41,869 nt of DNA, taken from Gammaproteobacteria bacterium (GTDB lineage Bacteria; Pseudomonadota; Gammaproteobacteria; Steroidobacterales; Steroidobacteraceae). The notes under the pieces were generated by a model. It was not told where the DNA came from. It saw only the letters and a program-made list of their open reading frames with translations, and did no database searches. The DNA lies in NCBI GenBank assembly GCA_005878835.1, contig VBMV01000069.1, positions 1-41,869 on the forward strand. The letters run 5' to 3'. Below, in pieces: positions 26,121 through 35,342 of the stretch. The position numbers were made by a program, and so were the translations under genes. The first letter of the stretch is position 1. The number at the start of each line of letters is the position of its first letter.

Positions 26121-27803
26121 ATGAAAACGCAGCAGGGGGTAAAAAGGTTGCTGGTGCTGTCTTCGGCATTGGCGTTGGCTGGCTCGCTGCACGCGGCAAC
26201 TGAGACAGAAACAGCGTTCGGTGTCCCAAACATATTCAACTCTGCCGAATCTGATTTTCAGAACCAAACGCACTTTCTCGTTTTCACGGGAAGTGATAGT
26301 GCTGGCGAGAATGCCAGAACCGCGAGAGCGTATTACGACGCGATTGACCCATCCAGAAGCAAGCGAACGTTTACGTCGTGGCTAAAAAACGCGGGGTTCA
26401 TCAGTGAGGAGAGCCAATGGCATTCAACGGGGGCACAAAAGGTTGCTTGTGATCTTCCAGGCTGCGATCTTCCATCCCACCAGCCGGACGGCTCCCTGAC
26501 GTATGGCGATAACATCCTCAATACCTATTCGCACGCGATTGTGTTGAATGGGGCAGACCTGGGTTTTGTTCGCAACCAGTACATACGCTGCATCCCCAAT
26601 TGCCAGGCGACTAACCCAAAGATCTACACCTATTTGGAGAATTACCCGGTCAACCCCTTTGCAGCATCGGGAAATGGTGGTTCCGGGTTCCCGACCACAA
26701 CCGGGTACCCGGCTGAGGCGGAGTCTGCAGCGGCAATTCAATCTGCACTCAACCGCCCTCTGGATAAGAACCTTGTGGGTTGCGACCCGGCTAAAACCGA
26801 CACCGTGTTTGGGTGCAAAATCGACCGAATTGCCGACGTCGCTTTTGAATGGGCGCCTCCGCCGACAAATCCTGCGTCGTCTACCCGCTACGGGACAACA
26901 TGGGCCTTCCTCTACAACAATGATGGCGCCGGGAATATTACCGAAACAATTGCCGACCCCGTTGCGCGTAATGCTCCCAACGTGCATACAGGCGTTATTG
27001 AACCCACCGTTGCGGGCGATCCATTCGCGCCTAACCTTGATTTCATCGGCAATAAAACGCATCCCGGCGTGTGCCTGATCTGTCATGGAGGCAACCCGAA
27101 AAACCTCACCAGCACTGGCGTGTATCCAGCGCAGGGCAATATCGACGGATTCCGATTCTTACCGCTGGATATCAGGAATCTGCTGTTCACTTCGGATTCC
27201 GGGTCTGAACAACCGGCACTTCCTACTTCCGCTGCATTCACATCCCGGGCCAACCAAGAACTCCATGTGAAGGCGTACAACTTAGCGGTGCTGAAGACCG
27301 TAACACCACGGCTGCAAACCGATCCGCAAGGTGTGAAGCGTGTAGCGCACCTCAAAGAAGTCATCGAAGGCTGGTACGCGAATGGGCGTGCAACTCAAGA
27401 CACTGAGTTCATCCCGGTGGGTTGGCGTGAACCTGCAGATGGTGGTACTGCGCCCCCTGGTTCGAAGCATCTCTATGAAACCGTTTTCTCGCCTGCCTGC
27501 CGGTCATGCCACTTTAACCGTGCCATTGATTTGGACTTCGGGACCGCCCGCGGCTTCCTGGCCGAGAAATCAAATGTTGCGGAGTTGGCGTTGTTGCCCC
27601 TGTGTCAAGAAAATAATCCGGAACCGGGCAAGAGGCCCATGGCGCTGGCACACCTGACGTATCAGAGGTTCTGGCAGGCGAATGTCAACTACCAATCCCT
27701 GCCCTTCCCAAAACCAGACCTCATCCTCTTTCAAACGGCTGAGGAGCTTGCAAATTACCTGGGATTCAGTGGAACGAAGGGCTACTGTGCGAGTAAGCAT
27801 TAG
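26121..27803 (+). CDS. Exported two-haem cytochrome c-like protein of unknown function
   Basis: A 560-residue protein I cannot assign to a named family. Residues 1-26 are a signal peptide (MKTQQGVKRLLVLSSALALA...). Two c-type haem motifs are present: CLICH (318-322) and CRSCH (460-464). Further paired cysteines (110/115, 157/161, 221/232) could be disulfides. Large parts are Asn/Thr/Pro-rich. The gene is visibly AT-richer than both neighbours (codons such as AAT, GGT, AAA are frequent), suggesting transfer. The ATG at 26121 begins the signal peptide; ATGs upstream (26028, 26058) are in frame but add a non-signal tail. No cytochrome maturation or redox partner gene is nearby. It converges with the MFS gene. 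Confidence 0.78.
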   Translation: MKTQQGVKRLLVLSSALALAGSLHAATETETAFGVPNIFNSAESDFQNQTHFLVFTGSDSAGENARTARAYYDAIDPSRSKRTFTSWLKNAGFISEESQWHSTGAQKVACDLPGCDLPSHQPDGSLTYGDNILNTYSHAIVLNGADLGFVRNQYIRCIPNCQATNPKIYTYLENYPVNPFAASGNGGSGFPTTTGYPAEAESAAAIQSALNRPLDKNLVGCDPAKTDTVFGCKIDRIADVAFEWAPPPTNPASSTRYGTTWAFLYNNDGAGNITETIADPVARNAPNVHTGVIEPTVAGDPFAPNLDFIGNKTHPGVCLICHGGNPKNLTSTGVYPAQGNIDGFRFLPLDIRNLLFTSDSGSEQPALPTSAAFTSRANQELHVKAYNLAVLKTVTPRLQTDPQGVKRVAHLKEVIEGWYANGRATQDTEFIPVGWREPADGGTAPPGSKHLYETVFSPACRSCHFNRAIDLDFGTARGFLAEKSNVAELALLPLCQENNPEPGKRPMALAHLTYQRFWQANVNYQSLPFPKPDLILFQTAEELANYLGFSGTKGYCASKH

Positions 27804-27856
27804 AGCGATGCTTCCATCGGCAGTCAAACGCCTTGGAAGTTCGTTACGCCGGCATA

Positions 27857-29197
27857 TCAACTCAGCTCGGGGCTCTCGCGTCGTCGCTGTTCGGAAAAGA
27901 GGCGTCTGCAGGCGAGGATGGCCGCGATGGCGGCACTGGCACCCAGGCCGTTCGTCCATAGCAACGCATAGCCCACTGCGCCCGGCCGGCGAAAGAAGTA
28001 GTCGGTCAATGCCGCCACGGTAAAGGGGCCCAGCGAAAGCGCGATGAGATTCACCAGCAGCACCTGAACGGCCATGACCTGGGCGCGAATCGCCGGCGGT
28101 GATATCTGCTGGAGGGCCGTGCCGCCCAGGACTGTAGGCACGCCAAGGAGCGCATAGGTGATGCACAGGGACATCGCAGCCCATCCGGCCGAAGGCAGCA
28201 GGACGGCTCCGAGGGTTGTCAGGAGAATGAGCGCTGCGACAGCCATGGCAACCTGAAGCGCCGCATCCCGGTGGCCGCTCGCTGCAATCCTGTCCGTCGC
28301 GATGCCCGAGACCCAGGCGCCCAGCGCACCGCCGATGAGCGCCGCCAACCCGGTAATCGGCGCCACGCTTGCGTAAGTCATCCCATGAACTCTGACGAGC
28401 ATCGTGGGCGACCAGCTCGAGGTCGCAAATACGCAGTACGAGAGGGCGAGCATCGCACCACTGACCCCCGCAAAGACCTTCCAGTGTTGTCGCACGTGCG
28501 ACACGGTCGCCCCGAGGTAGCTGTCGGAAGATTCCGCTATCCGAGGATGCCCCGGCTCTGAAACGCTCAGTAGAAGTGCGGCCGCCCCGGCCCCGAACGC
28601 ACCGCATAGCAGAAACGCAGTTCTCCAGACTTCACCGGCTACCCACGGGAAGTCCCCGGCGATTCGACCCTGGTTCCGCACGAGCCAACCGCCGCCGATG
28701 AGCGCCAGGGCCGTGCCGACCGGCCCGCCACATCCGAATGCGCCCACCGCGGTTGCGAGCCGATGCGGCGGCGCCAGGTCTGCAATCATGGAGAGCGCGG
28801 CCGGATACAGGAAAGCCTCCCCGAGCCCGACCAGCATTCGTGCTGCGAAGAGCTGCGAGGAGCTCTGTGCAGCGGCGCCCGCGACGCTCGCCGCCGACCA
28901 GGTGACGACACCGACCAGCACGACCAGACGGCGGTTGCCACGATCAGCCACGCGGGCTGCGGGAATGCCCAGGAGCGAGGCGAATATCGCCACGGCCAAC
29001 CCCTGCATCAGGCTGTACTGCGTGTCGCTGACGTGAAGGCTCGCCTTGATCGGCTCCACCAGAATATTGAGGATCTGAAAGGTGGCGACTGCCGCGGCAT
29101 GACACACGGCCAGCACCGCGACGGCCCACACCCAGCGTGCCGCTCGGCCGACCTCACCGTGCACGGGCTCTATCACGTCGGCCGCACTCCGCAGCAT
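27857..29197 (-). CDS. MFS transporter, second gene of the TonB-receptor operon
   Basis: A 446-residue major-facilitator permease with twelve predicted membrane segments. MFS landmarks: the loop 2-3 motif GIPAARVADRGNRRLVV (about 78-94), RMLVGLGEAFLYPAALSMIADL (TM4 region) and the matching second-half loop WVSGIATDRIAASGHRD. The composition resembles Spinster/hexuronate-type importers of Proteobacteria. It starts 41 nt after the stop of the TonB-dependent receptor on the same strand, so it is probably the inner-membrane step for what the receptor imports. Substrate unknown. Confidence 0.88.
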   Translation of the reverse strand: MLRSAADVIEPVHGEVGRAARWVWAVAVLAVCHAAAVATFQILNILVEPIKASLHVSDTQYSLMQGLAVAIFASLLGIPAARVADRGNRRLVVLVGVVTWSAASVAGAAAQSSSQLFAARMLVGLGEAFLYPAALSMIADLAPPHRLATAVGAFGCGGPVGTALALIGGGWLVRNQGRIAGDFPWVAGEVWRTAFLLCGAFGAGAAALLLSVSEPGHPRIAESSDSYLGATVSHVRQHWKVFAGVSGAMLALSYCVFATSSWSPTMLVRVHGMTYASVAPITGLAALIGGALGAWVSGIATDRIAASGHRDAALQVAMAVAALILLTTLGAVLLPSAGWAAMSLCITYALLGVPTVLGGTALQQISPPAIRAQVMAVQVLLVNLIALSLGPFTVAALTDYFFRRPGAVGYALLWTNGLGASAAIAAILACRRLFSEQRRRESPELS

Positions 29198-29237
29198 TCA
29201 GCAGATGGTGGACAGCGGTTGTGGGTTTAGCAAGAAG

Positions 29238-31616
29238 TCAGAACTGATATCGCAGCGACGCCGCGTACATGCGCGGCTCACCGTAGAGGGTCACGGACGT
29301 TCCGATGGTGGAATACAGGTCCTCGTTCGCGATCCGATACGCCTTGTCGGTGACATTGGTGACCAGGAGCGCTGCATCGAGCCGACTGCCCCATACACGG
29401 GTCCAGTCCAAGCGAAGTCCGAGTAAACCGTAGCTCGGAAGGTCGCTGCCCGCGTCGACACTCGTGAACCCCGCAAATACCCGGTCCTGATAGGTGAAAT
29501 TCGCGCCCAGCCAAACTTCCCCGACGGACCCTGGGAATGGCAGTCGAACGCGGCCGCTGACGCTGCCTTTGTTTCGAGGCGTATACGCGTACGGCAGGGT
29601 TGTGAGGTCCTGTCCCAAGGGCGTCACGTAGCGCCCGTAGTAGGCGTCCAGGTACGAGTACGTCAGGGTCAGATCGATGTGATCCGTCGGACGCAGGATA
29701 TTCTGCAGCTCGATGCCCCTGACGGTCGCTTTCGCCGCGTTTGCGGTCACGGCTACCTGCAGATTGTCGATCAGCGCACTGGTGTTGACCTGAGCGTTGC
29801 GCAACCAGCTGTTGAAGAGGGCCAGACCGGTCCTGCCTTTGGCCGCTCCCAGCGACCAATCGGCTTTCACTCCGACCTCGACGTCCCGGACCCTTTCCGG
29901 GCCGTACTCGAAGAAGGGACTGCTGGTCGCCCCGATGCTCGCGGCGACGATGTTGAAGCCGCCGCTCTTGTAGCCCTGACGCGAAGTCAAATAGAGCAGG
30001 GTCGAGGAGCCGGCCTGATAGTCGAGCCCCAACGTATAGGAGCTGCCGCTGTGCCGCGCGCCAGCGTCGATCCAACAGCCAGGAAACGTTGCGGAGCGTG
30101 AAGAGCACGGATCACCCGCGGCGGGGTGAAAAGGGGTCGCGCCAAAGGACTGACTGTAACCCTCGTAGACATGATCCCAGGTGTAGCGGTAGCCGGCCGT
30201 CACGCTCAATCCTGCGAGGAGCGGCGTGAGCTTGTAGCTGGCCTGTCCATACACTCCGAGCGACGTGCCGCCCTCGTCGGTGCGATCGGTGTTGCTGAAC
30301 ACGGGCAGCAACACGACGTGCTGTGTATAGGTGTGGCTCGAGGCGCCGGGCGTGTAGTCATCCTGATAGTAGACGCCGGTCTGCCAGTTCAGCGCGTCGT
30401 GCAGCACTGTTGCCTGAAGCTGCAACTCCTCGGTCAACGTACCGTCATACACCAGATACGTCCCGGGCCCCGAGCCCAGGGAATCCAGCAGCGCCAGAGT
30501 CGTCCCGTCCTCATCATCGTCACGCCTGGCCCACTGGCGCGAGAAACTGACGATGTTCCTCAACGTCAGGCCCCCGCCGAGGGCGAGCCGGGTTTTGTTG
30601 ATGACACTGTAATAGGTCTGCTGATCCAGCTCATGGACCGAGAGCGCGGTCGCGCGGATGCCGCGTGCGTTCTGCGCGTCAAGATAGGCAAGAAGTGCCG
30701 GGCCAACGAAGAAGTTGGCCGGATTTGCCGCATCAAGGATCGTACCGGGGCCATGCTCATCGAAGCCGACATAGCTGGCGATGAAGTAGTTCTCGAGAGC
30801 CTCGGAGGGTTGAAAAAGAACTCCGATACGGGCCCCTCTGAAATGGCGATTGTCATGGTCGACGCCGGTATTGATATCCGTGGTATATCCCTCGCGCGAC
30901 CCCACCTGCCCGGCGATGCGAATCGCCAGCGTGCCGTCGATCAACGGAAGATTGACGGCGCCCTGCCCCTCCGCGCGGCGGTAGTCGCCGCCCAGCACCT
31001 GCGCATACCCGCCGATTGCCCGCAAGTCCGGCCGGCGTGGCTCGAACAAAACGGCGCCGCCCGTGGTATTTCGGCCAAAGAGCGTGCCCTGAGGCCCGTT
31101 GAGGGCTTCCACGGACTGCAGGTCGTAGTACAGCCCGGGACCGGACATCCGTGTCGGGACCTCGGAGAAGTAGCCCACCACTGCGGGACCGCCTCCCGCT
31201 CCACCCCCGGTGTTCAATCCCGACTCACTCTGGCCGCGCAGGCTGAAGAATTGCTGGCCGCTCCCATGGGCGTATTCGGACACGTATGCCGACGGTATGA
31301 GCAGCTGCAGGTCGGTGAGCGTCTGAACGTCCTGCCGCTGCAGCGTCTGCGCGTCGATAGCCGATACGGCGACCGGCACCTGCTGCAAGGACTCGCTGCG
31401 CCGCCGCGCCGTCACGATGACCTCCTGCAGCGGGTCGGTGCTTGCGTTGGCCGACATTGATCCGCTCGTTGACGCGGCAGGGCCCGGCGCTGACACAGCG
31501 GCGCCTTGTGCACAAGCCGCTCTCGGCGCTAGACAGGACACAGCCAGAAACGCGACCGCCACCCCCGCCGGCCGCCACAGCACCCGCAGACCGCCCGGAT
31601 AGCTCTTCCCGACCAT
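29238..31616 (-). CDS. TonB-dependent outer-membrane receptor
   Basis: A 792-residue receptor. Signal peptide about 1-37 (ends AACAQ); a Ser/Ala-rich linker leads to a TonB-box-like EVIVTARRR (about 64-72), the plug domain (VPVAVSAIDAQTLQRQDV, FSLRGQSESGLNTGG, then GPQGTLFGRNTTGG) and a 22-strand barrel ending in the usual aromatic residue (SLRYQF). The plug style is that of receptors of Sphingomonas/Caulobacter-like bacteria for plant- or sterol-derived compounds. The ATG at 31616 has a GGGAGA site; the frame is open 37 codons further but crosses the promoter. First gene of a receptor-MFS operon, with its promoter -35 inside a LacI-type operator. Confidence 0.92.
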   Translation of the reverse strand: MVGKSYPGGLRVLWRPAGVAVAFLAVSCLAPRAACAQGAAVSAPGPAASTSGSMSANASTDPLQEVIVTARRRSESLQQVPVAVSAIDAQTLQRQDVQTLTDLQLLIPSAYVSEYAHGSGQQFFSLRGQSESGLNTGGGAGGGPAVVGYFSEVPTRMSGPGLYYDLQSVEALNGPQGTLFGRNTTGGAVLFEPRRPDLRAIGGYAQVLGGDYRRAEGQGAVNLPLIDGTLAIRIAGQVGSREGYTTDINTGVDHDNRHFRGARIGVLFQPSEALENYFIASYVGFDEHGPGTILDAANPANFFVGPALLAYLDAQNARGIRATALSVHELDQQTYYSVINKTRLALGGGLTLRNIVSFSRQWARRDDDEDGTTLALLDSLGSGPGTYLVYDGTLTEELQLQATVLHDALNWQTGVYYQDDYTPGASSHTYTQHVVLLPVFSNTDRTDEGGTSLGVYGQASYKLTPLLAGLSVTAGYRYTWDHVYEGYSQSFGATPFHPAAGDPCSSRSATFPGCWIDAGARHSGSSYTLGLDYQAGSSTLLYLTSRQGYKSGGFNIVAASIGATSSPFFEYGPERVRDVEVGVKADWSLGAAKGRTGLALFNSWLRNAQVNTSALIDNLQVAVTANAAKATVRGIELQNILRPTDHIDLTLTYSYLDAYYGRYVTPLGQDLTTLPYAYTPRNKGSVSGRVRLPFPGSVGEVWLGANFTYQDRVFAGFTSVDAGSDLPSYGLLGLRLDWTRVWGSRLDAALLVTNVTDKAYRIANEDLYSTIGTSVTLYGEPRMYAASLRYQF

Positions 31617-31688
31617 GATGTCTCCCTTGCTTGCGTCGTCTGCACGACGAAAGCGGCCCCGCGGAAGTGGCCTGCAATCCCTGCAGGC

Positions 31689-31717
31689 ACTATATGGCAT
31701 TCGCGGCTGCTCTGCAA
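31689..31717 (-). promoter_or_regulatory. Promoter of the TonB-receptor/MFS operon
   Basis: On the reverse strand TATAGT (31694-31689, five of six) is preceded after exactly 17 nt by TTGCAG (31717-31712, TTG conserved). The -35 lies in the palindrome at 31713-31726, so a bound repressor would block RNA polymerase. The leader to the ATG is about 65 nt. Confidence 0.55.
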
Positions 31718-31726
31718 CGCGTTGCA
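31713..31726. promoter_or_regulatory. LacI-type operator 1 (receptor promoter)
   Basis: TGCAACGCGTTGCA is a perfect 14-bp palindrome with a central CG, typical of LacI-family sites. Related copies lie at 31847-31858 and 33964-33975; all share GCAA-N4-TTGC. Confidence 0.65.
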
Positions 31727-31846
31727 TTACGCCGAATTACAGGTGACAGTGCGAAGCACTGGGCCGGACCCGTATGGGTAGATTCACCCACAGATCGAGC
31801 ACGGCTGAAGAGCCTGGAGAATATTCACCAGGGTACTATGTGGTAC

Positions 31847-31858
31847 GCAATGCGTTGC
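31847..31858. promoter_or_regulatory. LacI-type operator 2 (hydrolase promoter)
   Basis: GCAATGCGTTGC keeps both GCAA/TTGC arms of operator 1, 133 bp from it centre to centre. It lies just after TACTAT (31834-31839), a possible -10 for the rightward hydrolase gene, so it would cover the transcription start. No good -35 is visible for that promoter. Confidence 0.55.
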
Positions 31859-31907
31859 ATAGCGAGGAGTGACGTCCCCGCCCTTCAACCCCGGAGGTGG
31901 CCAGCCG

Positions 31908-32873
31908 ATGCCGACGAAGATCCCTGCACCGATGACTTCGACCATCATCCGTGCGCCAGGTCCCAAAACCGTCAGCCCGGCCGCGCAGGAGGCACTGCGG
32001 TGCCTCTGTGATGCCCCCGAGCCGGAGGATCTCGAGGTCAATCGGGGTCTGTGCGAAGCGGTACAGCGTGACCTCGGAGCACTGCAGCTGGAACGTCACG
32101 GCGTCCGAATGCAGGAGGCGACCATCGGCGGCGTGCCCGCGCGGATCTTCACGCCGCCCTCGCTCCCCGACCGAAATCGCGGCTGTGTGCTGCTGAACCT
32201 GCACGGGGGCGGTTTCACGGTCGATGCAGGCTCGGTCACCGAGAACGTGCCGGTGGCGGCCTATGCGCGCATGACCGTGGTGGCCGCGCGATACCGTCTG
32301 GCACCTGAACATTCCTTCCCGGCTGCCGTGGACGATGCGGAAGCGGTGTACCGCGGGCTGCTTGCCGAGCACGCGCCAGACCAAATAGGTCTTTACGGAA
32401 CTTCGGCCGGCGCCTGCCTGTGCGCGCAGCTGCTTGTCCGGCTGAGGAGCTCAGGCCGTCCTGTGCCGCGCGCGTTCGGTTTCTTCACCGGCACCGCTGA
32501 CCTGAGCCGCTGCGGCGACTCGGAGTTCTTCTTCCGCCCACGGGAGGACTTCGGGACGCCCCCCGAGCAGTTTTCCGCTTATGTCGGCAACAGTGATCGC
32601 TCGAGCCCCGAGGTCTCACCGATCTTTGCGGATCTGACCGGCCTGCCGCCCACGCTGTGCATCGCGGGGACCCGCGATTTCATGCTGAGCCAAACGGCAT
32701 TGTTCCACCAGGCACTGCTGCGCGCCGGCGTCGACGCCCGCCTTCTGGTATTCGAAGCCATGCCACACGCACACTGGATCTTCCTCGACCTTCCGGAGTC
32801 CGACCAGGCATTCCGGGCAATGGCGGGGTTCTTCGAAGCGCGGATAGGCGCGGCCGGAGTCTCGAATGCCTAG
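31908..32873 (+). CDS. Alpha/beta hydrolase, hormone-sensitive-lipase type esterase
   Basis: A 321-residue carboxylesterase of the HSL family. The oxyanion motif HGGG is at 99-102, the nucleophile is Ser166 in GTSAG, the acid is Asp257 in GTRDFML and the base His287 (or His289) in MPHAHW. No signal peptide, so cytoplasmic. The start is the ATG at 31908, with GGAGGTGG 7 nt upstream; an ATG at 31869 is in frame but overlaps the operator/promoter zone. It diverges from the receptor operon and converges on the LacI gene; all three carry the same operator. Likely job: cleaving an ester or lactone brought in by the receptor and permease. Substrate not known. Confidence 0.9.
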   Translation: MPTKIPAPMTSTIIRAPGPKTVSPAAQEALRCLCDAPEPEDLEVNRGLCEAVQRDLGALQLERHGVRMQEATIGGVPARIFTPPSLPDRNRGCVLLNLHGGGFTVDAGSVTENVPVAAYARMTVVAARYRLAPEHSFPAAVDDAEAVYRGLLAEHAPDQIGLYGTSAGACLCAQLLVRLRSSGRPVPRAFGFFTGTADLSRCGDSEFFFRPREDFGTPPEQFSAYVGNSDRSSPEVSPIFADLTGLPPTLCIAGTRDFMLSQTALFHQALLRAGVDARLLVFEAMPHAHWIFLDLPESDQAFRAMAGFFEARIGAAGVSNA

Positions 32874-32886
32874 CGGCAAGGTGCAT

Positions 32887-33909
32887 TCAGGTCTGGCGAA
32901 TCACGAGCTCCGTGGGAACCCTGGCCGAAGTCGGCTTGGCGCCATCCAACATCTGAAAGAGCTTTTCGACGAGGAGGCCGCCCGCCTGGTGGGTGTCCTG
33001 GCGGATGGTCGTCAGCGGCAGCAGGAAGTATCGAGCGCTCGGAAGATCGTTATAGCCAATGACTGAAACATCGCCGGGCACCTGCAGGTTCGCTTCACGC
33101 AGGGCCATCACGACTCCCATGGCGACCGAGTCACTGCCGGCGAATACCGCATCGGGCCGGGCGCGCTTGCGGGCCAGATACGCGGTCATGGCCGAGTAGC
33201 CGGTCTCAAAGGTGAAATCCGGAATCTCGACGTCGACAATTTCCGCTGCGTTACCCGCGGCTTTCATGGCGGCCTCGAGCCCCCGACGCCTGTGCTCCAT
33301 TTCCGGATGGGCTCGGTTGCCGACGAACAGAACGCGCCGGCGGCCAAGCTGAGCAAATCGCTGCCCCGTCAGGATTCCACCCTTGCGGTTGTCACTGCCC
33401 ACGGTGCAATAGGATGCGCGATCGTCCGCGGCACCCCAGACCACGAATGGAACGCGGGTGCGCGCGAGATCCCTGAGCCATTTGTCTCCCGGGCCCTGGC
33501 CGAGAAATATGATGCCGTCCGCGCGCTTCGAGGAAATCATGCTCTCGTAATAGTACGCATCGTCGGCCTCGGGCGAGCACAGCAGCAGGTCGTGATGACG
33601 AACCCACAATCCCTGCGCGACGTCGTTCAGCAGTTGAAAGAAGAAGGGCGCCGCAGCGCTCTCGCTGGTGTGCGGCAGGTGCATCACCACAGCGATCGTG
33701 TTGGTGCGATTGGTCCTGAGCTTCTGCGCGTTTGCGTTGACGGTGTAACCGTGGCGCCGCGCGATCGCCAATATCCGCGCCTTGGTGGCCGGATTGAGCA
33801 GCGGGCTGTCCTGGAACGCGCGTGAGACCGTTGATTTCGCGACTCTGGCGAGCCGCGCGATTTCATCCATCGAGGTCAGAGTCTTGCGTTTCGCAGGCAT
33901 TGCGCTCAT
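32887..33909 (-). CDS. LacI-family transcriptional repressor
   Basis: A 340-residue regulator. The helix-turn-helix spans about residues 13-33 (MDEIARLARVAKSTVSRAF), with the hinge helix ending NANAQKLRTNRTN. The periplasmic-binding-type sensor domain follows (TIAVVMHLPHTSE..., GIIFLGQGPGD, AGSDSVAMGVVMALRE, VSVIGYNDLPSARYFLLPLTTIRQD). Start: ATG at 33909 with GAGGCGGG ahead; a second ATG three codons later is less well placed. The frame runs open well upstream without support. A copy of the palindrome GCAA-N4-TTGC 55 nt before the start suggests autoregulation and control of the adjacent receptor, MFS and hydrolase genes. Effector probably a sugar or glycoside, but unproven. Confidence 0.92.
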   Translation of the reverse strand: MSAMPAKRKTLTSMDEIARLARVAKSTVSRAFQDSPLLNPATKARILAIARRHGYTVNANAQKLRTNRTNTIAVVMHLPHTSESAAAPFFFQLLNDVAQGLWVRHHDLLLCSPEADDAYYYESMISSKRADGIIFLGQGPGDKWLRDLARTRVPFVVWGAADDRASYCTVGSDNRKGGILTGQRFAQLGRRRVLFVGNRAHPEMEHRRRGLEAAMKAAGNAAEIVDVEIPDFTFETGYSAMTAYLARKRARPDAVFAGSDSVAMGVVMALREANLQVPGDVSVIGYNDLPSARYFLLPLTTIRQDTHQAGGLLVEKLFQMLDGAKPTSARVPTELVIRQT

Positions 33910-33946
33910 CACCCGCCTCGGGCCGATGCCGGCTGCTCCGATGCGT

Positions 33947-33975
33947 ATCATAGTCGGTGACGTGCAATCCGTTGC
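33947..33975 (-). promoter_or_regulatory. LacI gene promoter with operator 3
   Basis: On the reverse strand TATGAT (33952-33947, five of six) is a good -10. The -35 position is occupied by the third palindrome copy, GCAATCCGTTGC (33964-33975 on the forward strand), with both arms conserved. No consensus -35 exists. Arrangement suggests negative autoregulation. Confidence 0.5.
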
Positions 33976-34076
33976 GCAGATCGGGTGACGCCGGCTCGCC
34001 GGCCGTGGGGTGCGTGTCAGCGCCCACCGCTTGCCCCGGGACGCTTGGCTGACGCAGCGGGCGTGATTCGTGAAAG

Positions 34077-35342
34077 TTACCGGCCGGCGCGCCGGGCGGG
34101 CAGAATAGCTGCGGGCCGCTCGACCCGCTGTTCCGCAGGACTGCGGGTGATCAGCAGAACATACAGTTCCGTAGCCGCTGCGAGCACGACCCGGAAGCCC
34201 ATGAGAGCTGCGATGCCCCATGTTCCCCACAAGAAGGCCGCCAGAATCGGTGCGAGGGCTGCCCCCGCATCCTCCCCCATGCTCATCCAGCCCATGGTGC
34301 GCGCGCGATTGCGCCTGTCGAAACTGGAGACCTCGGCCATCAGTGAGCCCCACGCCGGCCGGAAGGCAGCCCTCCCCATGTCATCGGCGGCCTTCGCAAC
34401 GGCGATTCCAGCGAACGTGGGAAACAACAGGTAGAGGATCGAGGAACCGGTGTTAGCCACCGCCCTCACCGCGAGCACCAGTCTGCGGCTCACGGTGTCA
34501 GAGAGCCAACCAAAGATCGGGCCGGAGAAGATGATGCCAAGCGTCGATACCGCATAGATGACTCCGGCCTGGGCGCTGCTCAGGCCGGCGTATTCGGTCG
34601 CCAGAACCGGGAACAGGCTGTTGAGCATCTCGGCGGTACCGGCCATCACGAATCCGAGACCGACAAACGGCAGGACTCGCGGATGTCCGGGCATTGCGGA
34701 TCCCGAGGGTCCTGCGTCCTCCCCGCCAGCCAGCAGCGCAGCGGATGATCCGCGGTGCTCGCGCGGAACAGTCGGGTCGCGGTGCTCCTTCACGTATCGC
34801 GCAACGGCGAGCAACGGCAGCACCGAGAGGCCGAAGGCTATCAGGAATACCAGCGTGTAATTGGCAGCGGTAATGGTCAGGAGGACTCCCGCAAGAGCCC
34901 TGCTCAACGAACCCGCCACCGTCTTGGCCGTCTGGTACCAGGCAAAGGCGGATGCCACGGACTTCTCTCCCCCGTGCTCGGCAAGCAGGGCATTTGCCGA
35001 CGGGTCCCGAAGCGACCTGGAGATTCCATGCGCGCCCCGGATTGCGAAAAGCTCCCACGGCGTAATGGCGAACCCGAAGGCAAGCGACACCAGGCTGCGT
35101 GCGCTGATCGCCACGAGGTACATTCGCTTCAGACCAAACCGATCGGCCGCCCAGCCCACCAGAGGCTTAAATCCCAGAGCCACCGCACTGCTGAGAGCCG
35201 CAAGAACGCCGACCTCGGTGAGACTGAGGCCAAGGTGCCGGGCATACAGAGGCAGGCTGAAGTTGATCAAGCCAAAGCTGAGCCGCGAGAGCAACCCCTC
35301 CGCGACGATTGCCAGCAGTGGCGTAGCGAGTCGTGGTTTCAT
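34077..35342 (-). CDS. MFS transporter, coupled to the ATP-grasp gene
   Basis: A 421-residue major-facilitator permease with twelve hydrophobic segments and a charged central loop (about 190-225). MFS landmarks: GWAADRFGLKRMYLV (loop 2-3, about 63-77) and the second-half copy GWLSDTVSRRLVLAV. The general look is that of a drug/metabolite exporter (DHA1-like). Its start overlaps the stop of the ATP-grasp gene by ATGA, so both are made together; export of the ligase product is a natural reading. The end lies 168 nt before the LacI gene, with no T-run terminator seen between. Confidence 0.88.
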   Translation of the reverse strand: MKPRLATPLLAIVAEGLLSRLSFGLINFSLPLYARHLGLSLTEVGVLAALSSAVALGFKPLVGWAADRFGLKRMYLVAISARSLVSLAFGFAITPWELFAIRGAHGISRSLRDPSANALLAEHGGEKSVASAFAWYQTAKTVAGSLSRALAGVLLTITAANYTLVFLIAFGLSVLPLLAVARYVKEHRDPTVPREHRGSSAALLAGGEDAGPSGSAMPGHPRVLPFVGLGFVMAGTAEMLNSLFPVLATEYAGLSSAQAGVIYAVSTLGIIFSGPIFGWLSDTVSRRLVLAVRAVANTGSSILYLLFPTFAGIAVAKAADDMGRAAFRPAWGSLMAEVSSFDRRNRARTMGWMSMGEDAGAALAPILAAFLWGTWGIAALMGFRVVLAAATELYVLLITRSPAEQRVERPAAILPARRAGR

